In this document: one piece after another, positions 1 through 8,589 of the stretch | Layout: every line of letters starts with the position of its first letter | Position numbering within the stretch: the stretch's first letter is position 1 | Source of the DNA: Arthrobacter sp. MYb213 | Lineage (GTDB): Bacteria > Actinomycetota > Actinomycetes > Actinomycetales > Micrococcaceae | NCBI RefSeq assembly: GCF_002979915.1 | Contig: NZ_PCQA01000006.1 | Coordinates: 124,001-188,000 of the forward strand | Direction: 5' to 3' | DNA: 64,000 nt | Made by a program: the position numbers and the translations under genes | Notes under the pieces: model-generated | What the model was told of the DNA's origin: nothing | The model's database searches: none | The model's input: the letters and a program-made list of their open reading frames with translations, nothing else

Positions 1-616
1 CTTGGACGGTGACATCCAAGGCAGTCGTTGGTTCGTCGGCGATCAGCAGCTGCGGGCTGAGCGCTACGGCCATGGCAATCAGAATTCTTTGCCTCATGCC
101 GCCGGAGAACTGATGCGGGTAGGAATTCACTCTTGTTTCGGGCTCCGGGATACCGACCCTTCTCATCAAATCAATAGCTTCGGCTTTGGCTTGTTTCTTG
201 TTTGCGCCGCGGTGGATACGGAACGATTCACCCAGCTGCGCACCGATGGTGTACACCGGGTTCAATGCTGTCAGCGCATCTTGGAAAACGATGCCCAGGC
301 CGGGGCCGGCAACGGCGCGACGCTGTTTGGCCGTCATCTGGTTCAGGTCCACACCATTTAGTTCGGCGCGTCCTGCGGATACCGAGGCCACTGGGTCCAA
401 GAGACCGGCGATGGCCTTCGCAGTCATGGATTTGCCGCAGCCGGATTCGCCGAGCAAGGCCAGCGTGCGACCCCGACGTGCGGTGAAGCTGACCTGGCTG
501 ACTACCCGCACGGTTCCGCGCGGGGTGCGGATATCTACATCGAGTCCAGTCACTTCAAGTACCGTATCGTTCGCGGTTGCCTTGTCTGCTGTGGGTTCAC
601 GCATCTCGGTCATCAT
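1..616 (-). CDS. Oligopeptide/dipeptide ABC transporter ATP-binding protein (DppD-like), truncated by window edge
   Basis: Reading the reverse strand gives about 205 codons, open to the window edge. Visible motifs are Walker A GESGCGKS, a Q-loop FQDALTALNP, the ABC signature FSGGMRQR and Walker B LLIADEPTTALD. The FQD-ALNP Q-loop is typical of DppD/OppD ATPases. The protein would energise import through the permeases encoded just upstream. The start at 616 is chosen because its ATG overlaps the stop of the DppC-like gene (ATGA), indicating translational coupling. The C-terminal part, which usually carries the oligopeptide-transporter tail, is missing. The second ATPase (DppF) would lie outside the window. 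Confidence 0.93.
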   Translation of the reverse strand, partial: MMTEMREPTADKATANDTVLEVTGLDVDIRTPRGTVRVVSQVSFTARRGRTLALLGESGCGKSMTAKAIAGLLDPVASVSAGRAELNGVDLNQMTAKQRRAVAGPGLGIVFQDALTALNPVYTIGAQLGESFRIHRGANKKQAKAEAIDLMRRVGIPEPETRVNSYPHQFSGGMRQRILIAMAVALSPQLLIADEPTTALDVTVQ

Positions 617-1587
617 TTGGTGTCCTTGATTACTGTGGTGAGGGATTTCTTGGTCTGCTTATCAAGAGTCAAACGCCAACGTTGTGCTGGATCGGTTGCG
701 ATGCGCATCCACGCGGCAAGCATATTTGCTGCGACGGCGGTGACCACGATGGCCAATCCCGGAAGAATCGATAACCACCAGGCGGTCTGCAAGTACTGGC
801 GCCCCTGAGCAACCATCAGGCCCCAGGAGACATCCGGCGGCTGGATACCAATGCCAAGAAATGACAACGAAGATTCGGCGAGCATCACAAAACAGAACTC
901 AAGTGTTGCCAGCGTCAAGAGAGTCGGGGTGACCACGGGGATTACGTGACGGGCAATGATGGCGTTTGGCTTGGTGCCGAATGTCCGCGCGGCATCAACG
1001 AAGGTTCGTGATTGCAGTTCGGCCGATTCGGCACGGGCTGTACGCATGTAAATAGGGATTCGGGTAATGGCCAAGATCAACACGATATTTGCAGCCGACG
1101 GGCTGAAGACGAAGAGCACGACTACCGCAAGCAACAGCGAAGGGAAGGACATGATGATATCGGCAATGCGCATTGAAATGCTCTCGCGCCGACCGCGGTG
1201 GTATCCAGCCCAGACTCCCCAGAGTGAGCCAATCAATAGTGCAATGAGCACCGCGGGAACTGCAACCAACAACGTGGTCTGCGTGGCGACGACCATGCGG
1301 GCGAGCATTGAACGTCCCAACGAATCGGATCCGAGAATATAGGCCCAACCGTTTGATAGGTCGAAGGGCTCCTTGTTCATGAACATCAGGTTCTGCTTGG
1401 TGGCCAGCTCCCCCATGAGGACCGGGCCAAAGACGGCCAGCAGGATCACGAAACTGAGGATGACAGCTGCCACGGTGGCGAACTTGTCACGCAGCAGCAT
1501 GCTGAACATGCTCGGACGTCCCAGCCGTTGCGTCGCATTGGCCTTCACCGTTTTTTGCGTTGCAGGTTTTTCTTGAATTTGTGTCAT
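613..1587 (-). CDS. Oligopeptide-type ABC transporter permease, DppC-like
   Basis: A 324-residue inner-membrane permease with a cytoplasmic N-terminus of about 35 residues, then a first membrane segment (FATVAAVILSFVILLAVFG) and a periplasmic-loop motif ILGSDSLGRSMLARM typical of the DppC/OppC family. The EAA loop that contacts the ATPase is near residues 200-225 (ARTFGTKPNAIIARHVIP). It forms the channel with the DppB-like protein encoded upstream, separated by only 9 bases. Its stop overlaps the ATPase start by 4 bases. The substrate cannot be told from sequence. Confidence 0.93.
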   Translation of the reverse strand: MTQIQEKPATQKTVKANATQRLGRPSMFSMLLRDKFATVAAVILSFVILLAVFGPVLMGELATKQNLMFMNKEPFDLSNGWAYILGSDSLGRSMLARMVVATQTTLLVAVPAVLIALLIGSLWGVWAGYHRGRRESISMRIADIIMSFPSLLLAVVVLFVFSPSAANIVLILAITRIPIYMRTARAESAELQSRTFVDAARTFGTKPNAIIARHVIPVVTPTLLTLATLEFCFVMLAESSLSFLGIGIQPPDVSWGLMVAQGRQYLQTAWWLSILPGLAIVVTAVAANMLAAWMRIATDPAQRWRLTLDKQTKKSLTTVIKDTK

Positions 1588-1596
1588 GGCTTCGCC

Positions 1597-2631
1597 CTAA
1601 GCGTCAATCGCGGCGGTAGGAACCGGAGCGCTGGTAGTCGGGGTACCAGTGGTAGCTGGCGTGTTGTTTTGGCCGCGATGCTCGTTGCGCGCCTTGCGGC
1701 GACCACGGGCACCGGCACTTGGCCGGACCCGTGGGTCCAACAATGCGTAGCCAATATCTATGAGGATGTTGAGTACAAAGATCGCTATCGCGGTGAGCAG
1801 TACACAGGCTTGGAGCACGGCAAAGTCGCGTTGCAAGATTGAGTCGATCATGAGCTTTCCGATACCTGGCCAGCCAAAGATCGTTTCAACAACCACAGCT
1901 CCGTTGACCAGACCGACGGTCAGGTCTCCGGCCACGGTCAGTCCTGGCGCCGCTGCATTTCGCAATGCGTGCGCGCCGACCACACGATATTGGGTGGCTC
2001 CCTTGGAGCGGGCAAGTTTGATATAAGGCTCGGAAAGCGAAGAAACCATGGCTCCGCGCACCACTTGAACCAGTGTTCCAAAAGGTCTCATCACCAAGGT
2101 GGCAACCGGAAGCACCCAAGCCGCCGCGCCCAACACGCCGGAGGTTGGAACCCAACCGAGCGTAATGGCGAAGACCCAGATGCCCACAATAGCCAACCAG
2201 AAATCCGGAATGGAGGCAGCCGTCATGGAGACGAAACTTGAGAACCTGTCGAGGATTCCGTTGGGATTCAGTGCTGCGGCGGAACCGACAATAACTGCCA
2301 GCACGATGGCAATGAGCATCGTGGTGCCGGCAAGCTGCAATGTTGCAGGGAAGGCCCGCAACGCCATATCTGCTGCGCTTTCGCCGGTGCGCATTGAGGT
2401 ACCAAAATCAAAGCGCAAGACCCCGCCGAAGTACTGGGCCATTTGCACCCAGATCGGCTGATCCAGCCCATTGCGAATTGCGAAGTCCTCACGCATGGCT
2501 TCGGTGGCGTTCAGCGGCAGGTACAACGCGGCTGGATTGCCCGTCATGCGAGCAAGTGCGAACACGCCCACGACGACCACCAGCAACGGCACGGCCGAAG
2601 AGATAATCCTTTTACGCAGATAGGTGAGCAT
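1597..2631 (-). CDS. Oligopeptide-type ABC transporter permease, DppB-like
   Basis: A 344-residue permease. The N-terminal segment MLTYLRKRIISSAVPLLVVV and the conserved GLDQPIWVQ block are typical of DppB/OppB/NikB. The EAA loop lies around residues 205-230 (ARSKGATQYRVVGAHALRN), followed by the FGWPGIGKL motif near 250. About 35 basic and low-complexity residues follow the last helix (from DPRVRPSAG on), a species-variable tail. It is the second gene of the minus-strand operon after the binding protein, with a 66-base gap. Confidence 0.93.
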   Translation of the reverse strand: MLTYLRKRIISSAVPLLVVVVGVFALARMTGNPAALYLPLNATEAMREDFAIRNGLDQPIWVQMAQYFGGVLRFDFGTSMRTGESAADMALRAFPATLQLAGTTMLIAIVLAVIVGSAAALNPNGILDRFSSFVSMTAASIPDFWLAIVGIWVFAITLGWVPTSGVLGAAAWVLPVATLVMRPFGTLVQVVRGAMVSSLSEPYIKLARSKGATQYRVVGAHALRNAAAPGLTVAGDLTVGLVNGAVVVETIFGWPGIGKLMIDSILQRDFAVLQACVLLTAIAIFVLNILIDIGYALLDPRVRPSAGARGRRKARNEHRGQNNTPATTGTPTTSAPVPTAAIDA

Positions 2632-2697
2632 TAAACTGTGTACTTTCGGTAAGTTTTGTCATTGTCGGTTCCGCTTGACGCCCAGTGAGCGCTCTGG

Positions 2698-4293
2698 CTA
2701 TTTAGCCGCGGTGACCTCTGCCAAACGCAGCTCGTCACCCGAGGATGAGTTCGGCTCGTAGCTCACGGTACTGGCGATGCCAAGCATGCCGGTCTGGTGG
2801 GAAATGTGCGCGAACTGCACCACGTTGTCATTCTGATACTGGAAGACTTTTTCAAAAGCCGCCTGACGGTCTGCTTCAGAGGAGGCATCAGCTTCCTCGA
2901 TCAGCTTGTCCAGTTCCGGGGTGCCGAAGGCGGACTGAGCGCCCTTAGTGGTCATGTACTGGTCCACGGTGAAGGCAGCGTCACCTGCCTGGTTGCCGTG
3001 CTGGATCATCAAGGAGATGGCACCCTCGTCATCGGTGGGGAACGGACGGACCTGGTAAGTCAGGTGCTGGCTGGTCTCTAGCATCTTCAGCTTGACGTTC
3101 AGTCCTGCCTGGGAGAGCTGTTCCTGGATGACCTGGCCAAGTTCTTCGATCTTCGGGAATTGCGCGGTGCGTACGATCAGGCTGATCGGGGCCGAGGTAT
3201 CAACGCCAGCGGCCTTGGCCTCTTCAACGAGGGACTTGGCTTTTTCTGGGTCGTATGGCCAAGCTTCCAGCGAGTCGCTGTGCCCGACGACGCCCTCTGG
3301 TACTAGCTGGGAGGCGACCTTGTCGCGTCCGCCGTACAACGAAGCGACGATGGATTCCTTGTCGATGGCGTAGTTCACGGCCTGACGGATCTTAATGTCG
3401 GTGAAGGGGGCCTTGTCATTGTGCATGCGCAGGGCAACGGTCTCATTGTTCGGGTAGGCGACGCCCAAGTCCCCGATATTGTCTTCCGGGCTCAGACCCG
3501 TGGCGATATCTGCTTCGCCGGAGGTGATCATCGCGGCACGGACACTTCCTTCGGAACGCCACTGGTAGTTGGCTTTGGCGAATGCCGGGGCCTCGCCCCA
3601 GTAGTCCGCGAAGGCGGAGGTATTGATGCTCTGGCCCGCGTCCCACTTGTCGAGCTTGTAGGGACCTGTTCCGATCGGTTCGCGGACCTTTTCGGTGGCC
3701 GAGGTTTCGGCTGGGACCACTTCGAGGAAGGACAGACGCAGCGGAAGAATCGGATCGGCCTTAGCTGCGGTGACCTCTATGGTGGTGTCGTTTACCGCTT
3801 TGACTTTAAGGTCATCGTCGCCAAAGACGTAGCCCTCGACATTGCAGCCTAGATCTGAGTTGACCGCGCGTTCGATGGTGGCGGCGGCGTCTTCTGCGGT
3901 GAAGTCCGAGCCGTCATGGAATTTCACTCCCTCGCGCAGCTTCAGCGTCCAGGTGGTGTCATCATCGCTGGACCATTCGGTGGCAAGCTTGGGTTCCAGT
4001 TCACCGCTAGTGGGATTGCGTTCAATCAGTGGTTCGGTGATGGTCGAGCGAACTACTACGCCGGTGCTTGTCAGGTTTGATTCGCAGGCTTCGAGCGTTG
4101 GTGGTTCCTGCTGAAGTACTACGCGCAGGGTGTCGCTAACGGTTGCGCTCGGCGCCGCCGATCCCCCAGCTGCGTCCTCAGAGTTGGCGACCGAGCAACC
4201 TGCCAGTGCGGTGGTGCTCAGCAGTGCACCGGCGGCGACCGCCATGGAGATGCGCCGTGCGCGCTGCATGGGGGTATTCGAATTGAACATCAT
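2698..4293 (-). CDS. Solute-binding lipoprotein of oligopeptide ABC importer (SBP family 5)
   Basis: 531 residues. A basic N-terminus, a hydrophobic stretch and the lipobox LAGC place the lipid-anchored cysteine at residue 33, so this is a membrane-tethered binding protein on the outer face of the cell membrane. Family-5 hallmarks follow: LATEWSSDDDTTWTLKLREGVKFHDGSDFTAED split over residues of about 105-140, and IRQAVNYAIDKESIV near 305. It is first in the operon and presumably sets its specificity, which could be peptide, nickel or a glycoside; no motif decides. The neighbouring hydroxyacid dehydrogenase is divergent, so a link in function is possible but unproven. Confidence 0.92.
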   Translation of the reverse strand: MMFNSNTPMQRARRISMAVAAGALLSTTALAGCSVANSEDAAGGSAAPSATVSDTLRVVLQQEPPTLEACESNLTSTGVVVRSTITEPLIERNPTSGELEPKLATEWSSDDDTTWTLKLREGVKFHDGSDFTAEDAAATIERAVNSDLGCNVEGYVFGDDDLKVKAVNDTTIEVTAAKADPILPLRLSFLEVVPAETSATEKVREPIGTGPYKLDKWDAGQSINTSAFADYWGEAPAFAKANYQWRSEGSVRAAMITSGEADIATGLSPEDNIGDLGVAYPNNETVALRMHNDKAPFTDIKIRQAVNYAIDKESIVASLYGGRDKVASQLVPEGVVGHSDSLEAWPYDPEKAKSLVEEAKAAGVDTSAPISLIVRTAQFPKIEELGQVIQEQLSQAGLNVKLKMLETSQHLTYQVRPFPTDDEGAISLMIQHGNQAGDAAFTVDQYMTTKGAQSAFGTPELDKLIEEADASSEADRQAAFEKVFQYQNDNVVQFAHISHQTGMLGIASTVSYEPNSSSGDELRLAEVTAAK

Positions 4294-4527
4294 TGTTTCC
4301 TTCGGGATACGAGTGTGAGGTGGTCGTGGTGCTTTGTGACCTTGTCTGTATCCAAAGCTTTGACTGCCACCGTTGAGTGGTCAAGAGATGATGGTGTGCC
4401 AGAACGTAACTTAGGCCCCGTTGCCAGTTTCTACCCTCCAGTACGCGAATGTGACTAGCGCTACATTCCGGGACGGTTGCTCAATCAATGCCCCAAGGGC
4501 ATTGATCTATCCAATCTGAGTGTTGGA

Positions 4528-4541
4528 CTTGAATCGTTGAT
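4528..4541 (+). promoter_or_regulatory. 14-base element CTTGAATCGTTGAT shared with 19608-19621
   Basis: The same 14 bases occur here, upstream of the hydroxyacid dehydrogenase at 4560, and at 19608-19621, between the second LysR gene and the glucarate dehydratase paralogue. In both places it stands within 100 bases of a start codon. A TTGGAC hexamer lies directly before it here. Both loci contain a 2-hydroxyacid dehydrogenase, so a shared regulator site is an inference. Confidence 0.35.
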
Positions 4542-4559
4542 CATTCATACGATGCACAT

Positions 4560-5552
4560 ATGTCCACTGATATCAGCGCGTCCGCACGACGCAACAGCTC
4601 AGCAATCGCCGGGAACGCCATTGTGCGCGTGGGCCCGGTCAATCCAACCGTCGCCCAGGCACTGAGTGAAGAATTCGATTCACTGGTTCTGCCGGGCGCC
4701 GGCGATCAACGCGATACTTTTCTCAAGGAACATGGTCAGGACATTCGGATTGCCGTCTGTTCCGGCAAAGTTGGGGTCGATACCGAATTGATGAAAGCCC
4801 TGCCAAATTTGGAAGCCATCATCAACTTCGGAGTGGGATACGACGCTACCGACGTGGCCCAAGCCATCGAACGCGGCATTCCACTCAGCAATACCCCGGA
4901 TGTATTAACCGACTGTGTGGCCGACACTGCGCTGGGACTTTATCTAATGACCCTCCGCTCTTTGAGCTCAGCCGAACGTTTTGTCCGCAGGGGCTCTTGG
5001 GCTAGTGGCGAGAATTTTCCGTTAGCGACGCGAGCCAGCTCAAAGCGTGTAGGAATTCTCGGTTTGGGCCGTATCGGCCAGGCCATCGCCAGCAGGCTTG
5101 AGAGTTTCGGCTGCGAAATTCACTATCACAACCGTACAGAGAAGACTGATACGGCTTATACTTACCACCGCTCAGCCAGCGAACTGGCTGAAGCCACGGA
5201 TGTGCTGATCATCGCCGCGGCAGGCGGGCCGCAGTCCGCAAACCTCGTGGATGCAACCGTGCTCGCCAAGGTTGGCCCACAAGGCTTCGTAATCAATATT
5301 GCCCGCGGCACTGTCATCGATGAGCCCGCATTGGTCAACGCCCTTAAAAACAACCTGATCGCGGGTGCCGGACTTGATGTGTTTGCCCACGAGCCAGCGG
5401 TCCCGGAGGAATTACTGGAACTGGAAAACGTGGTGTTGTTGCCGCATCTGGGAAGCGGAACCCATGAGACCCGCGCAGATATGGCGGCAGTAACGCTAGA
5501 AAACCTTCGCTCGTACCTCACCGAGGGCACCTTGGTTACACCTATCTCCTAA
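4560..5552 (+). CDS. D-isomer-specific 2-hydroxyacid dehydrogenase
   Basis: 330 residues of the D-2-hydroxyacid dehydrogenase family, which interconverts a 2-hydroxyacid and a 2-oxoacid with NAD(P)H. The nucleotide-binding motif is VGILGLGRIGQAIASRL. The catalytic triad is complete: Arg in NIARGTVID, Glu in AHEPAVPEE and His in LLPHLGSGTHE. An Arg after the second beta strand (HNRTEKT) favours NADPH, as in glyoxylate/hydroxypyruvate reductases. The gene is monocistronic, divergent from the peptide importer. Which oxoacid it reduces is not evident; glyoxylate, hydroxypyruvate or a sugar-acid-derived oxoacid are all possible given the neighbourhood. Confidence 0.9.
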   Translation: MSTDISASARRNSSAIAGNAIVRVGPVNPTVAQALSEEFDSLVLPGAGDQRDTFLKEHGQDIRIAVCSGKVGVDTELMKALPNLEAIINFGVGYDATDVAQAIERGIPLSNTPDVLTDCVADTALGLYLMTLRSLSSAERFVRRGSWASGENFPLATRASSKRVGILGLGRIGQAIASRLESFGCEIHYHNRTEKTDTAYTYHRSASELAEATDVLIIAAAGGPQSANLVDATVLAKVGPQGFVINIARGTVIDEPALVNALKNNLIAGAGLDVFAHEPAVPEELLELENVVLLPHLGSGTHETRADMAAVTLENLRSYLTEGTLVTPIS

Positions 5553-5689
5553 CGTCCCATACGTCTTTTAACTGGCCTGAACATTACTTGCGGTGGCGCA
5601 ATATATTCCTTGATCTGTAATGAGCTGGAATATCGCGTCACCGTTTGGTGTTGTGCCAAAGACGACAACCGAGGAGAAAAGAGCAGCAT

Positions 5690-6376
5690 ATGTCCGAAGC
5701 AAATCGAGTAGTCATCATTGGTGGACACGGGAAGGTAGCACTTCTTGCGGCCCCAAAACTTGCAAGTCATGGACTGAGCGTAGAGTCGGTGATTCGCAAC
5801 CCAGAACATAGCGAGGAAATCAGCGCGCTAGGAGCGACACCAGTAGTTCTGGACATCGAACAAGCAGATGTTGATTCCCTAGCCCAGCACTTTGCCGGTG
5901 CGAAGGCAGTGGTCTTTTCCGCCGGCGCCGGTGGCGGAAGCCCCGAGCGCACCCTCGCGGTAGATTACGAAGCCGCAGTGCGCACCATGAAGGCGGCAGA
6001 GCAGGCCGGTGTAAAGCGTTTTGTCATGGTCTCCTATGCGCGCGCATCTGTTGACATAAACAGCCTAGAGAAGGACAACTCCTTCTACACCTATGCCAAG
6101 GCCAAGCATGATGCTGATGCGTTCCTGCGCGCCACCGATCTGGACTTCACCATCCTCGGCCCAGGTCTATTGACCTTGGACCAATCAACTGCGCGCGTCA
6201 CGCTGGCCGATGAAGTAGGCAACATTCATGGTCGTGCCCCAGAAAACGACGAGGGAAATACCGCCCGAGAGACCGTTGCCGACGTCGTCACCCATGTGGT
6301 GGCCAAAGACGCAGCCATCAAGCAAACAGTGAATTTCTATGATGGGAATACCCCGATCACCGAGGCCATCAGCTAA
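5690..6376 (+). CDS. NAD(P)-binding atypical short-chain dehydrogenase (NAD(P)H-binding family)
   Basis: 228 residues. The N-terminal Rossmann motif is VVIIGGHGKVA, followed by VVFSAGAGGG and GVKRFVMVSYARAS, then a YAKAKHDAD block, as in YwnB/Ycf39-like NmrA-related proteins. These bind NAD(P) and act either as small reductases or as redox sensors. I chose the ATG at 5690 because GAGGAGAAAAG precedes it; the frame is open further upstream but without a good ribosome site. A strong terminator follows, so it is a single-gene unit. Confidence 0.85.
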   Translation: MSEANRVVIIGGHGKVALLAAPKLASHGLSVESVIRNPEHSEEISALGATPVVLDIEQADVDSLAQHFAGAKAVVFSAGAGGGSPERTLAVDYEAAVRTMKAAEQAGVKRFVMVSYARASVDINSLEKDNSFYTYAKAKHDADAFLRATDLDFTILGPGLLTLDQSTARVTLADEVGNIHGRAPENDEGNTARETVADVVTHVVAKDAAIKQTVNFYDGNTPITEAIS

Positions 6377-6392
6377 CTCCATCCGCTTCATT

Positions 6393-6429
6393 TCAGAGGA
6401 CCGCTCGGATTTTTCGAGCGGTCCTCTGA
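6393..6429 (+). terminator. Intrinsic terminator after the NAD(P)-binding reductase
   Basis: A 15-base perfect stem (TCAGAGGACCGCTCG and its complement) closes a 7-base loop, GATTTTT, and is followed by GCTTTAA. It ends the transcript of the gene stopping at 6376. Confidence 0.85.
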
Positions 6430-6477
6430 GCTTTAACCCGCCGGTATCGAAGCAACTCAGAAACTTCACCAAACCAC

Positions 6478-6510
6478 TTGTGTGACAAGTTGGGAACTTA
6501 TATTATAAGT
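6478..6510 (+). promoter_or_regulatory. Predicted promoter with overlapping palindromic operator before the galactarate dehydratase gene
   Basis: TTGTGT (6478-6483) and TATTAT (6501-6506), 17 bases apart, make a plausible promoter. The -10 lies inside ACTTATATTATAAGT (6496-6510), a perfect dyad with 7-base arms and a 1-base centre. A repressor bound there would block RNA polymerase. The FadR-type regulator encoded just downstream at 7752 is the obvious candidate; this is inference. Confidence 0.5.
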
Positions 6511-6558
6511 ACATACCAAGTCCCACCAGGGAACTTGACCGTCAGGAGCTTTCAAACC

Positions 6559-7692
6559 ATGAATTACACGCCAGATGCCATCCGCCACGTCAAACTTTCG
6601 ACTGCCCGCCTGCCTTTGGCTACTCCGATTTCTGATGCGAAAGTATTTACCGGTCGTCAGAAGCCAATGACCGAAGTCATTTTCCTCTTTGCTGAGATCA
6701 GCACGGAACAGGGTTTCGAAGGCATTGGTTTCTCCTACTCAAAACGCGCCGGTGGCCCCGCACAATACGCTCATGCCAAAGAAGTCGCGCAGACGATGAT
6801 CGGCGAAGATCCTAACGACATCGCCAAGCTGTACACCAAGCTGCTTTGGGCTGGAGCCTCGGTCGGACGCTCGGGCGTAGCCACGCAGGCGCTGGCAGCG
6901 TTGGACATCGCCCTTTACGACCTGAAATCTAAGCGCGCAGGGCTTCCGCTGGCCAGGTTCCTCGGATCTCACCGCGATTCCGTTCGCACGTACAACACCT
7001 CTGGCGGCTTTTTGAATGCCAGCATCGAAGAGGTCAAGGAACGCGCAAGCCAATCCATTGAAGCAGGTATCGGCGGCATCAAGATCAAGGTCGGACTGCC
7101 CGACAGCGCGGAGGACTTGCGCCGCGTGGCCGCAGTGCGCGAACATATTGGTCCAGATTTCCCGCTGATGGTTGACGCCAACCAGCAGTGGGATCGTTCC
7201 ACCGCGCTGCGCATGGGACGAAAGCTTGAACAATTTGACCTGGTATGGATTGAAGAGCCCCTAGACGCTTATGATGCCGAGGGCCACGCGGCGCTCGCCG
7301 CTGCTTTAGATACTCCCATTGCCACCGGTGAAATGCTTGCTTCCGTTGCCGAACACGAACGACTGATTGCAACGCGTGCCTGCGACATCATTCAGCCCGA
7401 TGCGCCACGCGTCGGAGGAATCACCCAGTTCCTGCGTTTAGCCACGCTGGCAGATCAGGCAGGACTGGACTTGGCTCCGCACTTCGCCATGGAAATCCAT
7501 CTTCACCTTGCGGCCGCTTACCCGCGCGAAGCATGGGTGGAACACTTTGATTGGTTGGATCCACTGTTTAACGAACGTTTGGAAACCAAGGACGGTCGCA
7601 TGATCGTTCCCAACCGCCTGGGTCTTGGCTTCAGCTTCAGCGATCAGGCCAGGGCTTGGACCACCGATTCGGTTGAATTCGGCGTTGCCTAG
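6559..7692 (+). CDS. L-talarate/galactarate dehydratase (enolase superfamily)
   Basis: 377 residues, closely resembling the Salmonella L-talarate/galactarate dehydratase from memory (blocks SDAKVFTGRQKP, FEGIGFSYSKRAGG, WAGASVGRSG, APHFAMEIHLHLAAAYP). With a constant 20-residue offset, all active-site residues are kept: Lys175/Lys177 in the KIK motif, metal ligands Asp206, Glu232 and Glu258, general acid/base His308, and Glu328. The enzyme dehydrates galactarate or L-talarate to 5-keto-4-deoxyglucarate, which the KdgD encoded at 13373 can use. Start 6559 is chosen for its CAGGAG ribosome site; the frame extends upstream through the promoter. A terminator follows and the downstream gene is a FadR-type regulator. 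Confidence 0.92.
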   Translation: MNYTPDAIRHVKLSTARLPLATPISDAKVFTGRQKPMTEVIFLFAEISTEQGFEGIGFSYSKRAGGPAQYAHAKEVAQTMIGEDPNDIAKLYTKLLWAGASVGRSGVATQALAALDIALYDLKSKRAGLPLARFLGSHRDSVRTYNTSGGFLNASIEEVKERASQSIEAGIGGIKIKVGLPDSAEDLRRVAAVREHIGPDFPLMVDANQQWDRSTALRMGRKLEQFDLVWIEEPLDAYDAEGHAALAAALDTPIATGEMLASVAEHERLIATRACDIIQPDAPRVGGITQFLRLATLADQAGLDLAPHFAMEIHLHLAAAYPREAWVEHFDWLDPLFNERLETKDGRMIVPNRLGLGFSFSDQARAWTTDSVEFGVA

Positions 7693-7703
7693 CAACACCC
7701 GCT

Positions 7704-7740
7704 AAACGCCGATGCTCGCCAAGTGTGAGCATCGGCGTTT
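7704..7740 (+). terminator. Intrinsic terminator between galactarate dehydratase and FadR-type regulator
   Basis: Arms AAACGCCGATGCTC and GAGCATCGGCGTTT are perfectly complementary (14 bases) around a 9-base loop and are followed by ACTCTTT. An in-frame GTG of the downstream regulator frame lies in the loop, which argues against using it as a start. Confidence 0.8.
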
Positions 7741-7751
7741 ACTCTTTAAGG

Positions 7752-8456
7752 ATGCACAGCGTGAAACCTAACCTGACTACCTCCTTGGTTGAGCACCTTC
7801 GTGAACGAATCGGTAGCGGTGACATCGCGGCTGGCGAAAAGCTTCCTAGCGAAAATTCCTTGATTGAGCAGCACGGGGTATCTCGCACCGTGGTACGTGA
7901 AGCCATCACGCGGCTTCAAGCCGAAGGACTTGTTCATACTCGTCGAGGTGCCGGAAGTTTTGCACTCACTCCACCCGCACAAGATTCCGAATCAAATAGC
8001 ATAATTCCACGGACTTTAGCGCAGCGGCGCCAACTGTTGGAGTACCGCATGGGATTCGAAACCGAGGCCGCGGCGCTCGCAGCAACACATCATCAGGATC
8101 ACGATTTACTAGCCATGGATCAGGCGTTGCGCGGGTTCGAAGCGGCCGCGGGCAATGCATCACAGAGCATGAGCTGTGACTACGAATTTCATTTAGCGCT
8201 TTCGCGATCCACCGGTAATCCATATTTCAGCAAGGCTGTTGAGTCCTTTGGGCCTGTCATGATCGCCATGCCGCGCCAACGCTTGGAGACCGGAATCTCC
8301 CGCGCATCCGACCGGCTAGGTTCGGTGATGGCAGAACACGAGACTATACGTCAGGCCGTAGCCTCAGGAAATGCGCTGGCTGCGGCGGCCGCCATGCGGG
8401 TACATTTGGGCAACTCCATCTCAAGACTGGAATCCGAAGCCGGAGAAAAGCACTGA
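7752..8456 (+). CDS. GntR-family transcriptional regulator, FadR/FCD subfamily
   Basis: 234 residues. The winged helix-turn-helix spans roughly residues 5-70 (GEKLPSENSLIEQHGVSRTVVREAITRLQAEGLV). It is followed by an all-helical FCD ligand domain with the usual Asp/His pattern (DYEFHLALSRSTGN) that binds small organic acids through a metal. The start at 7752 is chosen because an upstream in-frame GTG falls in the terminator loop. The gene stands next to galactarate dehydratase and probably represses it in the absence of a sugar acid or its catabolite. The dyad at 6496-6510 is a candidate operator. Confidence 0.88.
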   Translation: MHSVKPNLTTSLVEHLRERIGSGDIAAGEKLPSENSLIEQHGVSRTVVREAITRLQAEGLVHTRRGAGSFALTPPAQDSESNSIIPRTLAQRRQLLEYRMGFETEAAALAATHHQDHDLLAMDQALRGFEAAAGNASQSMSCDYEFHLALSRSTGNPYFSKAVESFGPVMIAMPRQRLETGISRASDRLGSVMAEHETIRQAVASGNALAAAAAMRVHLGNSISRLESEAGEKH

Positions 8457-8490
8457 ACACTGCGGTCCTAGGCAGCATGCAAAACTATAA

Positions 8491-8536
8491 ATGGGTGCCC
8501 CTTGGATTAGCTGTTCGCTAATCAACGGGCACCCAT
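8491..8536. terminator. Bidirectional terminator between convergent regulator and universal stress protein genes
   Basis: ATGGGTGCCC pairs with GGGCACCCAT, extended by CTTGGATTAGC/GCTAATCAA with one bulge. T-rich tracts follow on both strands (TATTTTCT on plus, TTTATAGTTTT on minus). It serves the convergent genes ending at 8456 and 8590. Confidence 0.75.
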
Positions 8537-8589
8537 CTATTTTCTATGCTCAGTACAGTGGCGCGACTTCCACTACGCTCAAGGAAGAC

